Assembly (NCBI RefSeq): GCF_035994185.1
Contig: NZ_CP108538.1
Coordinates: forward strand, 6,177,501 to 6,241,500
From: Streptomyces sp. NBC_01217
GTDB lineage: Bacteria > Actinomycetota > Actinomycetes > Streptomycetales > Streptomycetaceae
DNA: 64,000 nucleotides
Direction of reading: 5' to 3'
The position numbers and the translations under genes were made by a program. The notes beneath the pieces were generated by a model, which did not search any database, was not told the DNA's origin, and saw nothing but the letters and a program-made list of their open reading frames with translations. Below, one piece after another: positions 39,194 to 47,120 of this stretch (the stretch's first letter is position 1; each line of letters opens with the position of its first letter).

Positions 39194-39965
39194 ATGCGCC
39201 TGTTGTCGTGGAGGACGAGAAGCGGCTGGCGATGTCCCTGGCCGGGGGACTCACCGCCGAGGGCTTCGACGTGCACGACGGACTCGAAGGTCTGCACCGG
39301 GCCGCCGAGGGGGCGCACGACCTCGTCGTCCTCGACATCATGCTGCCCGGGATGAACGACTACCGGGTCTGCGCCGCCGAACACGAGGTGCCGATCCTGA
39401 TGCTGACGGCGAAGGACGGCGAAGGACGGCGAAGGGCGGCGAAGGACGGCGAAGGACGGGGAGTGCGACGAGGCGGAGGGCCTGGACACCGGGGCCGACG
39501 ACTATCTGACCAAGCCGTTCTCGTACGTCGTACTGGTCGCCCGCATCCGGGCGCCGATGCGGCGCCGGGGCGGCGGCTCCGCATCGCCGGTGGTCACCGT
39601 CGGCTCCCTGCGGATGGACACCGCCGCGCGCCGCGTCCACCTCGGTCTGGACGAAATCACCCTCACGGCCAAGGAGTTCGCAGTGCTGGAGCAGCTCGCG
39701 CTGCGCTCCGGTCAGGTGGTGAGCAAGGTGGACATCCTGGAACACGTCTGGGACTTCGCCTACGACGGTGACCCGAACATCGTCGAGGTGTATGTCAGCG
39801 CGCTGCGCCGCAAGCTCGGCGCGGCGTACGCGGGACGAGGGCGGCGCCGGTCTCGGCCTGGCCATCGCCCGGGACGTCGCGGCCCGGCACGGCGGCCGGC
39901 TGACGGTGGACGGTGCGTGGGAGGGCGGTGCGCGGTTCGAGCTGTGGCTGCCGGGCGCCGGCTGA
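39194..39965 (+). pseudogene. Decayed OmpR-type response regulator joined to the tail of its histidine kinase
   Basis: The start ATGCGCCTG (39194) is one base out of frame with VVVEDEKRLAMSLAGGLTAEG (given in part), so a frameshift lies near 39205. Small deletions follow (GFDVHDG, CAAEHEVP). A decanucleotide repeat at 39411-39460 shifts the frame again before GLDTGADDYLTKPF and the winged helix (LTAKEFAVLEQLALRSG, ALRRKLGAAYA). At about 39830 the sequence jumps into the kinase G2 region, read in another frame as GGAGLGLAIARDVAARHGG, ending at 39965. Most of the kinase gene is deleted. Confidence 0.85.
39411..39460 (+). repeat. Tandem 10-bp repeat, five units
   Basis: GAAGGACGGC occurs five times in a row with single-base variants in units 3 and 5. 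Because 10 is not a multiple of 3, expansion from one unit shifts the reading frame of the response regulator. Confidence 0.95.
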
Positions 39966-40015
39966 GCGGGCCCGCCGTGCGGGCCGCACCTGCCGGGCAC
40001 CGCCCGCCCGGCGGA

Positions 40016-40492
40016 TCACACCTTGCCGCGGCGCCCCCGCAGATGATTCGCGACAGGGGTCAGCGTCTCGTGCAGATTCGCCAGTGCCTCCGGCGTCAGC
40101 AGGTCCATGAAGTGCTTGCGCACCGACGCCACGTGGTGCGGCGCCACCTTCCGCATCGTCTCCGCGCCCTCCTCGGTGAGGACCGCGAACAGTCCGCGCC
40201 GGTCGGACTCGCAGTTCTCCCTGCGGACCAGGCCCGCGCTCTCCATGCGGGTGATCTGGTGCGAGAGCCTGCTCTTGGACTGCAGCGTCGCGGTGGCGAG
40301 GTCGCTCATCCGCATGCGCTGATCGTCCGACTCCGAGAGGTTGACCAGGATCTCGTAGTCGTTCATGGTCAGGCCGAACGGCTGGAGGTCCTTCTCAAGC
40401 TGGTACATCAGCAGCCTGCTGACGTCCAGGTGGGTGCGCCAGGCGCACTGCTCCGCATTGCTCAGCCAGCGAGTGGCCGTCTCGGTCTCCAT
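40016..40492 (-). CDS. MarR-family transcriptional regulator
   Basis: This 158-residue winged-helix regulator has the MarR core: SRLLMYQLEKDLQPFGLTMNDYEILVNL and the recognition region SDLATATLQSKSRLSHQITRMESAGLVRR with wing DRRGLFAVLTEEG (cited in part). ATG 40492 is followed by METETATRW. It lies between the decayed two-component locus and the AIM24 operon on the same strand. Ligand unknown. Confidence 0.9.
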   Translation of the reverse strand: METETATRWLSNAEQCAWRTHLDVSRLLMYQLEKDLQPFGLTMNDYEILVNLSESDDQRMRMSDLATATLQSKSRLSHQITRMESAGLVRRENCESDRRGLFAVLTEEGAETMRKVAPHHVASVRKHFMDLLTPEALANLHETLTPVANHLRGRRGKV

Positions 40493-40618
40493 GTATGGAT
40501 TCTACCTAAGAAGTTGAAAGCCGGACTAAGGTGAGGGGGTGTGATGCCCGACACGCGCCCGGGGGAGGGCCCGGACGCGGGGTGCAGGCGTTCGATGTCA
40601 CACTCCGCAGACTACCGT

Positions 40619-41383
40619 TCACAAACCGAAGCGACGCTGGAGGTCCCCGAGCTGGCCGGGCAGACGGGGTGCGGAGCCGGGTTGACCCGCACCGCCCGGC
40701 ACCCCGGCCTGCGCCGGAGTCGCCCCCGTCGGCTGCTCGGCCATCAGGATCTCGGTCGACTGGAGCAGCACCGTGCCCGCCCCGACGAACTCGAACTGGT
40801 GCTCCTCGCCCGAGGTGCCCCCGAGGCCCGTCAGCGACCGCAGCCCGCCCAGCACGCCCGTCATATAGCCGTGGTCGTAGTGGTGGCACGGCGAAGGGCA
40901 GTCCGCCCAGCCCACCAGGGCCTGCGGATCGACCCGCAGCGGCGGCTCCATGAAGACCACGGGACCGTTGGACGCGGCCACGAACTTCCCCGTGCCGATC
41001 AGGGTCAGAAAACCCGGCACGATGGACTGCTTGAGTGCCAGCGTCGGCTGGTAGGCGAGGAGGTTGCCGGACCGGATCGTCAGATTCCCGTCCTCCAGGT
41101 CGTAGGAGTTCACATCGAAGGCCCGGTCCGCGAGCAGCATCTTCCCGCTGCCCTCGGCCACCACCCAGTCGCTCGCGTGCAGCGGCGAGTGGAAGCTCGT
41201 ACGGAGCAGCCGGTCGAAGCGGCCGTGGCCTATGCCGTTGAACTCGATCCGCCCGTAGTAGGCGATCATCTTGCCCTTCTGCAGGAACCACTGGCTCCCC
41301 TTGAGCTCCACGCAGAAGGTGTACGCGTTGACGTTGTCGTCCGACGGCAGTGTCATCGGGTCGAAGACCACGGGCGTGCTCAC
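40619..41383 (-). CDS. AIM24 family protein, third gene of the cluster
   Basis: This 254-residue protein has the AIM24/TRAP-like beta fold (VELKGSQWFLQKGKMIAYYG, LRVDPQALVGW, FEFVGAGTVLLQS). It is longer than its two neighbours at the C-terminus, where a Pro/Gly-rich tail ends in LQRRFGL. It overlaps the second gene by 4 nt. The family is named after a yeast mitochondrial protein; the bacterial function is not known. Confidence 0.88.
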   Translation of the reverse strand: MSTPVVFDPMTLPSDDNVNAYTFCVELKGSQWFLQKGKMIAYYGRIEFNGIGHGRFDRLLRTSFHSPLHASDWVVAEGSGKMLLADRAFDVNSYDLEDGNLTIRSGNLLAYQPTLALKQSIVPGFLTLIGTGKFVAASNGPVVFMEPPLRVDPQALVGWADCPSPCHHYDHGYMTGVLGGLRSLTGLGGTSGEEHQFEFVGAGTVLLQSTEILMAEQPTGATPAQAGVPGGAGQPGSAPRLPGQLGDLQRRFGL

Positions 41384-42030
41384 AGCTTCTCCTCCGAGGC
41401 CTGGACGTACACCGCGCCGCTGCCGCTCAGCTCCAGCTGGAACGCCTCGCCGGAGCCGCGCCCCACCATGTCGCGCCAGCCGAGCGCGGTCGAGAGTTTG
41501 TTGCGTACGTCGCCGTGGTGGGCGACATAGGCCTGCGGGTCCACATGCACCTCGCGGCCCGGGGTGATCGGCAGTTCGATCACCCCGCCGTGTGCCATCA
41601 CCGCGACCGCGCCGTGGCCCTTCAGCGTCGTGGTGAACAGCCCCTGCCCGGTCACCTGGCCGCGCACCATGCCCATGACCCCGCCCTGCGAACCCATGAA
41701 CATCGTGCCCTGCTGCAACGTCCCGTCGAAGGCGAGCAGCCGGTCGGCCTCCACGTACAGGGTGTCGCCGGACAGGTTGATCACCTGGATGTGGTGGCCG
41801 CCGTGGCCGAACATCACCGTGCCGCTGCCCTCGACCGTCATCAGCGGGGTCGTCTCATTGGCCACCCGGCGGCCGATCATCGACATCACGCCGCCCTGGC
41901 CGCCCTGGATGTTCGGCGTAAACGACACATCGCCGCGGTAGGCGAGCATCGCGCCGCGCTGGCTGTACATCTTCTGGCCGGGGAGCACCGTCGCCTCGAC
42001 CATCTTCGAGTTGATCTCACGGAACGGCAT
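41380..42030 (-). CDS. AIM24 family protein, second gene of the cluster
   Basis: This 216-residue protein is of the AIM24 fold with repeated GSGTVMFG, GTLQQGTMFMGSQGGVMG and VHVDPQAYVAH. ATG 42030 shares one base with the stop of the first gene, and its own end overlaps the third gene by 4 nt, so all three are translated in a coupled way. Function unknown. Confidence 0.88.
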   Translation of the reverse strand: MPFREINSKMVEATVLPGQKMYSQRGAMLAYRGDVSFTPNIQGGQGGVMSMIGRRVANETTPLMTVEGSGTVMFGHGGHHIQVINLSGDTLYVEADRLLAFDGTLQQGTMFMGSQGGVMGMVRGQVTGQGLFTTTLKGHGAVAVMAHGGVIELPITPGREVHVDPQAYVAHHGDVRNKLSTALGWRDMVGRGSGEAFQLELSGSGAVYVQASEEKL

Positions 42031-42668
42031 CAGACATCGCCCCCGATGGTGTTCCGCTCGCTCGGCTGCACGTAGACGAGTCCCTCGCCCTCGAAGCGGA
42101 TCTGGAAGGACTCGCCCGAGCCCTCACCCATGAGCGTCCGGAAATTCACTCCGGACTGGAAGTGCTGCTGGAGATTGCCCTGATGTGCGATGTAGGCGCC
42201 CGGGTCGACGAACAGCGGGTACTGCGCCGAGACCCGCAGCACCACGGCCGAGCCGTCCGACATGATCGCCGCCTGGCCGGTGCCCTCGACGGTGGTGGTG
42301 AACAGGCCGTTGCCGGTCGCCCCGCCGCGCAGGCCGGTGAAGGTGGTGCCGGTGCGCAGCCCGGCGTCGGTGCAGAGCAGATTGCTCGCCTCGACGTAGA
42401 GCTTCTCGCCGCGCAGCGAGACGAGATTGATCTCGCTCGCGCGGTCGGCGAAGTAGCAGGTGCCCTGGCCTGTCACTTCCATCACGGTCATCTGCTCGCC
42501 GGTCAGCCGGCGGGTCACCATGCCGCGGATGCCCTCACCGCCGCCGGACAACTTCTTGAACGCCATCCGGCCGTCGTACGCGACCATCGAGCCGTTCTTC
42601 GCCTTGACGCCATCGCCGGTGAGGTCGACGGCGAGCGTCTTGCTGCCTTGGAGTCGGAACATTGCCAC
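42030..42668 (-). CDS. AIM24 family protein, first gene of the cluster
   Basis: This ~212-residue AIM24-fold protein starts MAMFRLQGSKTLAVDLTGDG at GTG 42668 or, two codons later, at ATG 42662; neither has a clear ribosome-binding site. Motifs are KNGSMVAYDGRMAFKK, GTCYFADRASEINLV and LFVDPGAYIAHQG. It heads the three-gene unit. Confidence 0.85.
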   Translation of the reverse strand: MAMFRLQGSKTLAVDLTGDGVKAKNGSMVAYDGRMAFKKLSGGGEGIRGMVTRRLTGEQMTVMEVTGQGTCYFADRASEINLVSLRGEKLYVEASNLLCTDAGLRTGTTFTGLRGGATGNGLFTTTVEGTGQAAIMSDGSAVVLRVSAQYPLFVDPGAYIAHQGNLQQHFQSGVNFRTLMGEGSGESFQIRFEGEGLVYVQPSERNTIGGDV

Positions 42669-42942
42669 GATGTGACGGTAACGGCAGGACCGCGGAGGGG
42701 ACAGGGCCCCGAGGAGGAACCGGCACCCTGAACCGACCCTGATACGCATCCGGTACGGGAGCCGTACGCAATCGGGACGTATCCCTAACGGGCACCTCGC
42801 GGCATCCCACCGCTTCCTTCACCACCCCCGCCACTCCCGTTTCGGCCCCCGCCACCGGGCACAGCCCGTGACAGTGCCACAATGGGTCGCGCTTGTGCCT
42901 GTATTCACAAGCCGTCACGACCCTCCCACCGAAGGTGCCCTC

Positions 42943-43293
42943 GTGGACATCAAGACCGCTACCGCCCTGCACCGGCTGCGCCTCATCTCGATTCCCGAGG
43001 CGCTCTCCTTCCCGGCACTGATCATCTTTGGCTCGATCCTCAGCCGGGTCTCCGACATCGACTTCCTGATGATGCCGCTCGGCATCATCCACGGCGTGCT
43101 CTTCGTGATCTACGCCGTGCTGCTGCTGGACGTCTGGGCCAAGACCAAGTGGCCGCTCAAGCGCGTCGCGTTCTTCTTCCTGCTCGCACTGCTGCCGTTC
43201 GGCGGGCTGTACGGCGACAAGGTGCTGAAGCGCTACGAGGCCGACGGTGTCATCGCGGCCCGCGCACGCCGCGAAGGCGTGGTCAGCGCATGA
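42943..43293 (+). CDS. DUF3817 integral membrane protein (copy 1)
   Basis: This 116-residue protein has three hydrophobic helices of the DUF3817 type ([25 protein letters not shown], in part). GTG 42943 follows GAAGGTG. The stop overlaps the start of the thiamine-binding protein gene by 4 nt. A paralogue lies at 46687-47019. Function unknown. Confidence 0.85.
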   Translation: MDIKTATALHRLRLISIPEALSFPALIIFGSILSRVSDIDFLMMPLGIIHGVLFVIYAVLLLDVWAKTKWPLKRVAFFFLLALLPFGGLYGDKVLKRYEADGVIAARARREGVVSA

Positions 43294-43589
43294 TCGTCGC
43301 GTTCTCGGTCAGTCCGCTGGGTGTCGGTGAGGACGTCGGCGAGTACGTCGCCGACGCCGTCCGGGTCGTCCGGGAGTCCGGGCTGCCCAACCGCACGGAC
43401 GCCATGTTCACCTCCATCGAGGGCGAGTGGGACCAGGTCATGGACGTCGTCAAGCGGGCCGTCGCCGCCGTCGAGGCCCGCGCCGGACGGGTGTCCCTCG
43501 TGCTGAAGGCCGACATCCGCCCCGGTGTCACCGACGGCCTGACCTCCAAGGTCGAGACGGTCGAGCGGTATCTCGCCGGGACGGACTGA
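43290..43589 (+). CDS. MTH1187-family thiamine-binding protein
   Basis: This 99-residue protein with a ferredoxin-like fold belongs to the MTH1187/YkoF-type (DUF77) group, members of which bind thiamine. Conserved segments are [41 protein letters not shown] and [10 protein letters not shown] (cited in part). It is translationally coupled to the DUF3817 gene. Its role in the cell is not settled. Confidence 0.88.
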   Translation: MIVAFSVSPLGVGEDVGEYVADAVRVVRESGLPNRTDAMFTSIEGEWDQVMDVVKRAVAAVEARAGRVSLVLKADIRPGVTDGLTSKVETVERYLAGTD

Positions 43590-43614
43590 CGCCCCCGTCC
43601 CTCCGTACGACCCG

Positions 43615-43648
43615 ACGAGCCCCCGGCCCCACCCGGCCGGGGGCTCGT
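43615..43648. terminator. Bidirectional terminator between convergent genes
   Basis: A perfect 14-bp stem (ACGAGCCCCCGGCC with its complement at 43635-43648) and a CCACCC loop lie between the thiamine-binding protein gene and the convergent regulator gene. Confidence 0.9.
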
Positions 43649-43658
43649 CCCGCTCCCG

Positions 43659-44660
43659 TCACTCCTGCGGGCGGTGCTCCGGCACGGCCAGGGCGATCCC
43701 GAGCGGCGTCCGCTCGTACAGCACCTGATGTCCGTACCGGCGCGAGGTGAGCAGCCCCGCCGCGCGCAGCACCGACAGATGCTCCGACACGGACGAGAGC
43801 GCGAGGCCCAGCCGGTGCGCGAGCGCGCTCGTCCCGGCCGGTTCGTCCAGCGCGCACAGGACGTCGGCCCGCGCCCGGCCGAGCAGCCGCGCCAGCGCCT
43901 GCGGGGTGCGGTCGGCGGGCTCGGTCCACAGCCCGCCGATCCCGCGCGCGGGATAGATGACCGCCGGCTGCCACGGCGGCTCGAAGCCGCTGGCCGGGTC
44001 CGGCCAGGAGAAGACGCTGGGAATCAGGACGAGCCCCTGCCCGCCGAGCACCCGGGTGTGCCGGCCGCGCGTCCCGACGACGACGGTCAATGTCGACTCC
44101 GACCATTTCAGCCGGGGGCTCAGCTCACCCAGCAGCCGCTCGAAGCCGACCGAGGCCAGCCGCCGCGAGTGGTAGGCGATGTCCGCCTCCAGCAGGGCAC
44201 GCAGCCGCGGCCAGTGCGGCTCGATCAGCACCCGCCAGGCCTGCTCCAGCAGATCGGCCAGCTCCCGGACGGTCCGGGCGGGATCGGCGAGCATGGCCTG
44301 TCCGGCGGGGGAGTGCAGCGCCTCCGGCCGCTCCGCCAGGGAGAGCATGAGGTCCTTGCGGGCGAGTTCGGGATCGATGGACCGCACACCCGCGATCTCC
44401 TCCTCGAAGGTGGTGACCGGCCCGGGAGGCGGCGGGCTGATGAAGTCCGGGTTGTGGCCGTGCCGCGCCATCAGCAGCCACAGCGGCCGGAGATCGAGCC
44501 CGGCGGCCGCGTCCCGGATCAGCCGGAGCCACGGCAGGTGATACCCGTGCCGCTCGGGCTGGGCCAGCACACGTACGGCGGCCTGGGTCTCCCCGAGCGG
44601 CGAGAGCGCGAACCGGCAGCGGAGCAGGTCGCTCTCGTCGAGATGCAGATACAACGGCAT
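43659..44660 (-). CDS. ArsR/HTH_20-type transcriptional regulator with DUF5937-like N-terminus
   Basis: This 333-residue protein has a ~240-residue N-terminal effector domain (PLYLHLDESDLLRCRFALSPLGE) and a C-terminal winged helix (ADVLCALDEPAGTSALAHRLGLALSSVSEHLSVLRAAGLL, cited in part). ATG 44660 is preceded by GGGAGAG. It diverges from the MFS exporter gene over 80 bp that hold an inverted repeat, so it probably represses that gene and itself. Confidence 0.88.
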   Translation of the reverse strand: MPLYLHLDESDLLRCRFALSPLGETQAAVRVLAQPERHGYHLPWLRLIRDAAAGLDLRPLWLLMARHGHNPDFISPPPPGPVTTFEEEIAGVRSIDPELARKDLMLSLAERPEALHSPAGQAMLADPARTVRELADLLEQAWRVLIEPHWPRLRALLEADIAYHSRRLASVGFERLLGELSPRLKWSESTLTVVVGTRGRHTRVLGGQGLVLIPSVFSWPDPASGFEPPWQPAVIYPARGIGGLWTEPADRTPQALARLLGRARADVLCALDEPAGTSALAHRLGLALSSVSEHLSVLRAAGLLTSRRYGHQVLYERTPLGIALAVPEHRPQE

Positions 44661-44684
44661 GCGCGGCTCTCCCTGCCCGCTGAG

Positions 44685-44702
44685 TTTCGGCGTGAACCGA
44701 AA
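44685..44702. promoter_or_regulatory. Inverted repeat between the ArsR-type regulator and MFS genes
   Basis: TTTCGG-CGTGAA-CCGAAA is a perfect 6-bp inverted repeat in the divergent promoter region, 24 bp before the regulator start. It is a likely operator of the adjacent regulator. Confidence 0.55.
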
Positions 44703-44740
44703 GTCTACGGAGAACCACCTGCGGCCCACAGGCTGCGCTC

Positions 44741-46090
44741 ATGCCGACAGACACCGAAAACCCCGCAGAGCGCCCGCGCGACGCGACGAACCGCTCCAGC
44801 GGCGCAGGCGACGTGGTGGAGGCGGCGGCTCCCTCCGCCTCCCGTGGCTACGGTCCCGTCTTCGCCGTGCGGGAGTTCCGGGCGGTCTTCCTCGCCCATC
44901 TGCTCTCCCTGCTCGGCGTCATCGTCAGCGAACTCGCCCTGACCGTCCTCGTGTACCGCCTGACCGGATCGCCCCTGCTCAGCGCCCTCACCTTCGCGCT
45001 CGGCCTCCTCCCGTACCTCTTCGCGGGCACGCTCCTCGCGGGGATCGCCGACCGGTACCCCGCCCGCCGGGTCCTCGTCGTCTGCGATCTGATCTGCGCG
45101 GGCTGCGTCGCCGTGATGGTGCTGCCGGGCACTCCGGTCGGCGGACTGCTCGCACTGCGCTGCGTGATCGCCGCCGTGTCACCCGTCTTCACCGGGACCA
45201 GGATGGCCGCGCTCGCCGACATCCTGGGCGAGGGCGATCTCTTCGTGCTCGGCCGCTCGCTGCTGCGGATCGTCTCGCAGACCGCGTTGCTCGCCGGCTT
45301 CGGCGTGGGCGGTCTGCTGCTCGCCGTACTGTCCCCGCGCGGCGCGATGACGATCACCGCGGTGACCTTCCTCTGCTCGGCGGCCCTGCTCCGCCTCGGC
45401 ACCCGTGACCGGCCGGCCAGGTCCACGGAAGGTGGCGGCGGCGCCCTGCTCAAGGAGTCGGTCTCCGGCGCCCGGGCCGTCCTCGCCGACCGCAGGATCC
45501 GCGGGCTGCTGCTGCTGTTCTGGCTGCCCCCGATGTTCGTCGTGGCACCGGAGGCGCTCGCCGCACCGTACGCGGACGAGATCGGCGTGGGGCCGGTCGC
45601 GCTCGGGCTGCTGATGTGTGCGATGCCGGTCGGACAGATCGCCGCCGAATTGTACGTGGGCACCGCGCTGACCCCCCGTCTGCGCTCCCTGATCGTGCTG
45701 TCGGCCGCCGCCGCGGGACTGCTGCCGCTGGTGGTGTACGGGCTCCGCCCCGGCATGGTCGTCACCGTGCTCGCGCTGGCCCTGGCCGGGGCGGGATCGG
45801 CGTACGTCATCGGCCTCGACCAGTGGTTCGTCGCCGCCGTACCGGAAGCGCTGCGCGGCCGGGCCATGACCCTGCTCACCGCCGGGCTGATGACGCTCCA
45901 GGGCGTCGGCATGGCCCTCGCCGGGCTCGCCGCCGAATTCCTCCCCGTACACCAGGTGGTCGCCGCAGCGGGAGCGATGGGCACGCTCTGCGTGCTGCTG
46001 CTCGTCCTGGAGGTCAGGAGAACCGCACCCGCCGACCGCATTCGGACCGAAGTTCGAGACGGGGCTGACCAGCATATGACCAGTGGGTAA
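44741..46090 (+). CDS. MFS transporter
   Basis: This 449-residue major-facilitator protein has 12 predicted helices after a ~40-residue polar N-terminus. The loop between helices 2 and 3 reads GIADRYPARRVL, the typical MFS motif A. Probably exports a small compound, by analogy with family members controlled by a divergent ArsR-type regulator. The start ATG 44741 follows a weak site. A MarR gene begins 10 nt after its stop. Confidence 0.88.
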   Translation: MPTDTENPAERPRDATNRSSGAGDVVEAAAPSASRGYGPVFAVREFRAVFLAHLLSLLGVIVSELALTVLVYRLTGSPLLSALTFALGLLPYLFAGTLLAGIADRYPARRVLVVCDLICAGCVAVMVLPGTPVGGLLALRCVIAAVSPVFTGTRMAALADILGEGDLFVLGRSLLRIVSQTALLAGFGVGGLLLAVLSPRGAMTITAVTFLCSAALLRLGTRDRPARSTEGGGGALLKESVSGARAVLADRRIRGLLLLFWLPPMFVVAPEALAAPYADEIGVGPVALGLLMCAMPVGQIAAELYVGTALTPRLRSLIVLSAAAAGLLPLVVYGLRPGMVVTVLALALAGAGSAYVIGLDQWFVAAVPEALRGRAMTLLTAGLMTLQGVGMALAGLAAEFLPVHQVVAAAGAMGTLCVLLLVLEVRRTAPADRIRTEVRDGADQHMTSG

Positions 46091-46100
46091 GGTCGACGGC

Positions 46101-46610
46101 GTGTCGAAACCGCTCAGTCTCCCCTTCGATCCCATTGCCCGCGCCGACGAACTCTGGCAGCAGCGCTGGGGTCCGGTGCCCTCGATGGGGGCGATCACCT
46201 CGATCATGCGCGCGCAGCAGATCCTGCTGGCCGAGGTCGACGCGGTGGTCAAACCGTACGGACTGACCTTCGCGCGATACGAGGCGCTGGTGCTGCTCAC
46301 CTTCTCCAAGGCCGGCGAGCTGCCGATGTCCAAGATCGGCGAGCGGCTCATGGTCCACCCGACCTCCGTCACGAACACGGTGGACCGGCTGGTGCGCTCC
46401 GGCCTGGTCGCCAAGCGCCCCAACCCGAACGACGGCCGCGGAACCCTCGCCTCCATCACCGACAAGGGACGCGAGGTCGTCGAGGCCGCGACCAAGGACC
46501 TGGTCGACATAAAGTTCGGGCTCGGGGCGTACGACGCCGAGGAGTGCGCGGAGATCTTCGCCCTGCTGCGGCCGCTGCGGATCGCGGCCCAGGATTTCCA
46601 GGAGCCGTAG
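46101..46610 (+). CDS. MarR-family transcriptional regulator
   Basis: This ~169-residue winged-helix regulator has the MarR core (MRAQQILLAEVDAVVKPYGLTFARYEAL and LPMSKIGERLMVHPTSVTNTVDRLVRSGLV, cited in part). GTG 46101 is preferred (MSKPLSLPF); GTG 46083 would overlap the MFS gene. It probably shares a transcript with the MFS gene upstream. The DUF3817 gene and icmA follow. Confidence 0.88.
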   Translation: MSKPLSLPFDPIARADELWQQRWGPVPSMGAITSIMRAQQILLAEVDAVVKPYGLTFARYEALVLLTFSKAGELPMSKIGERLMVHPTSVTNTVDRLVRSGLVAKRPNPNDGRGTLASITDKGREVVEAATKDLVDIKFGLGAYDAEECAEIFALLRPLRIAAQDFQEP

Positions 46611-46686
46611 GGCGGCCCGTAGGACAACACTTCGAGGGCCCGGCCCGCTGCAAGATCGCCCCGGGCGTCCGGTTACGCTCGATTCC

Positions 46687-47019
46687 ATGAAACGCAGTGT
46701 GCTGACCCGGTACCGGGTGATGGCCTACGTCACCGCAGTCATGTTGCTGGTGCTCTGCACCTGCATGGTCTTCAAGTACGGCTTCGAAACGGGCGAGGAC
46801 CTGACGCTCATCGTCTCCCAGGTCCACGGTGTCCTCTACATCATCTACCTGATCTTCGCCTTCGACCTGGGCTCCAAGGCCAAGTGGCCGGTCGGCAAGC
46901 TGCTCTGGGTGCTGATCTCCGGCACCATCCCGACGGCCGCGTTCTTCGTCGAGCGCAAGGTCGTCCGCGAGGTCGAGCCGCTGATCGCCGACGGTTCCCC
47001 CGTGACCGTCAAGGCCTGA
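46687..47019 (+). CDS. DUF3817 integral membrane protein (copy 2)
   Basis: This 110-residue membrane protein has three helices and the DUF3817 core SQVHGVLYIIYLIFAFDL followed by a KWP motif. It is a paralogue of the protein at 42943-43293. It is preceded by the MarR gene and ends at a terminator. Function unknown. Confidence 0.85.
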   Translation: MKRSVLTRYRVMAYVTAVMLLVLCTCMVFKYGFETGEDLTLIVSQVHGVLYIIYLIFAFDLGSKAKWPVGKLLWVLISGTIPTAAFFVERKVVREVEPLIADGSPVTVKA

Positions 47020-47049
47020 TACCCCGGCCGCACCGCACCGCACCACCCG

Positions 47050-47078
47050 AACCGCCCCGTGCAAAGCACCGGGCGGTT
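47050..47078 (+). terminator. Terminator after the second DUF3817 gene
   Basis: AACCGCCC (47050-47057) pairs with GGGCGGTT (47071-47078), with an inner GTGC/GCAC stem and an AAA loop. A short TTTG tail follows. It separates the gene from icmA. Confidence 0.75.
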
Positions 47079-47088
47079 TGCCATCGAC

Positions 47089-47112
47089 ATTTACTAGGAC
47101 GTCCTAGTAAAT
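47089..47112. promoter_or_regulatory. 24-bp perfect palindrome at the icmA start
   Basis: ATTTACTAGGAC followed by its exact reverse complement forms a 24-bp palindrome centred between 47100 and 47101. It ends 8 bp before the icmA ATG, where a ribosome-binding site would be. No Shine-Dalgarno sequence is seen, so icmA may be leaderless with this operator over its promoter. The TetR gene downstream of icmA is a candidate regulator. Confidence 0.75.
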
Positions 47113-47120
47113 TCGATGGT

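Noticed and set aside
39411..39460. CRISPR-like repeat
   Set aside because: The 10-bp units are directly tandem without spacers; this is a simple repeat expansion.
47116..47120. ATG at 47116 as icmA start
   Set aside because: It is out of frame with the IcmA protein; ATG 47121 gives the known 566-residue length with Phe80 and Gln198 in register.
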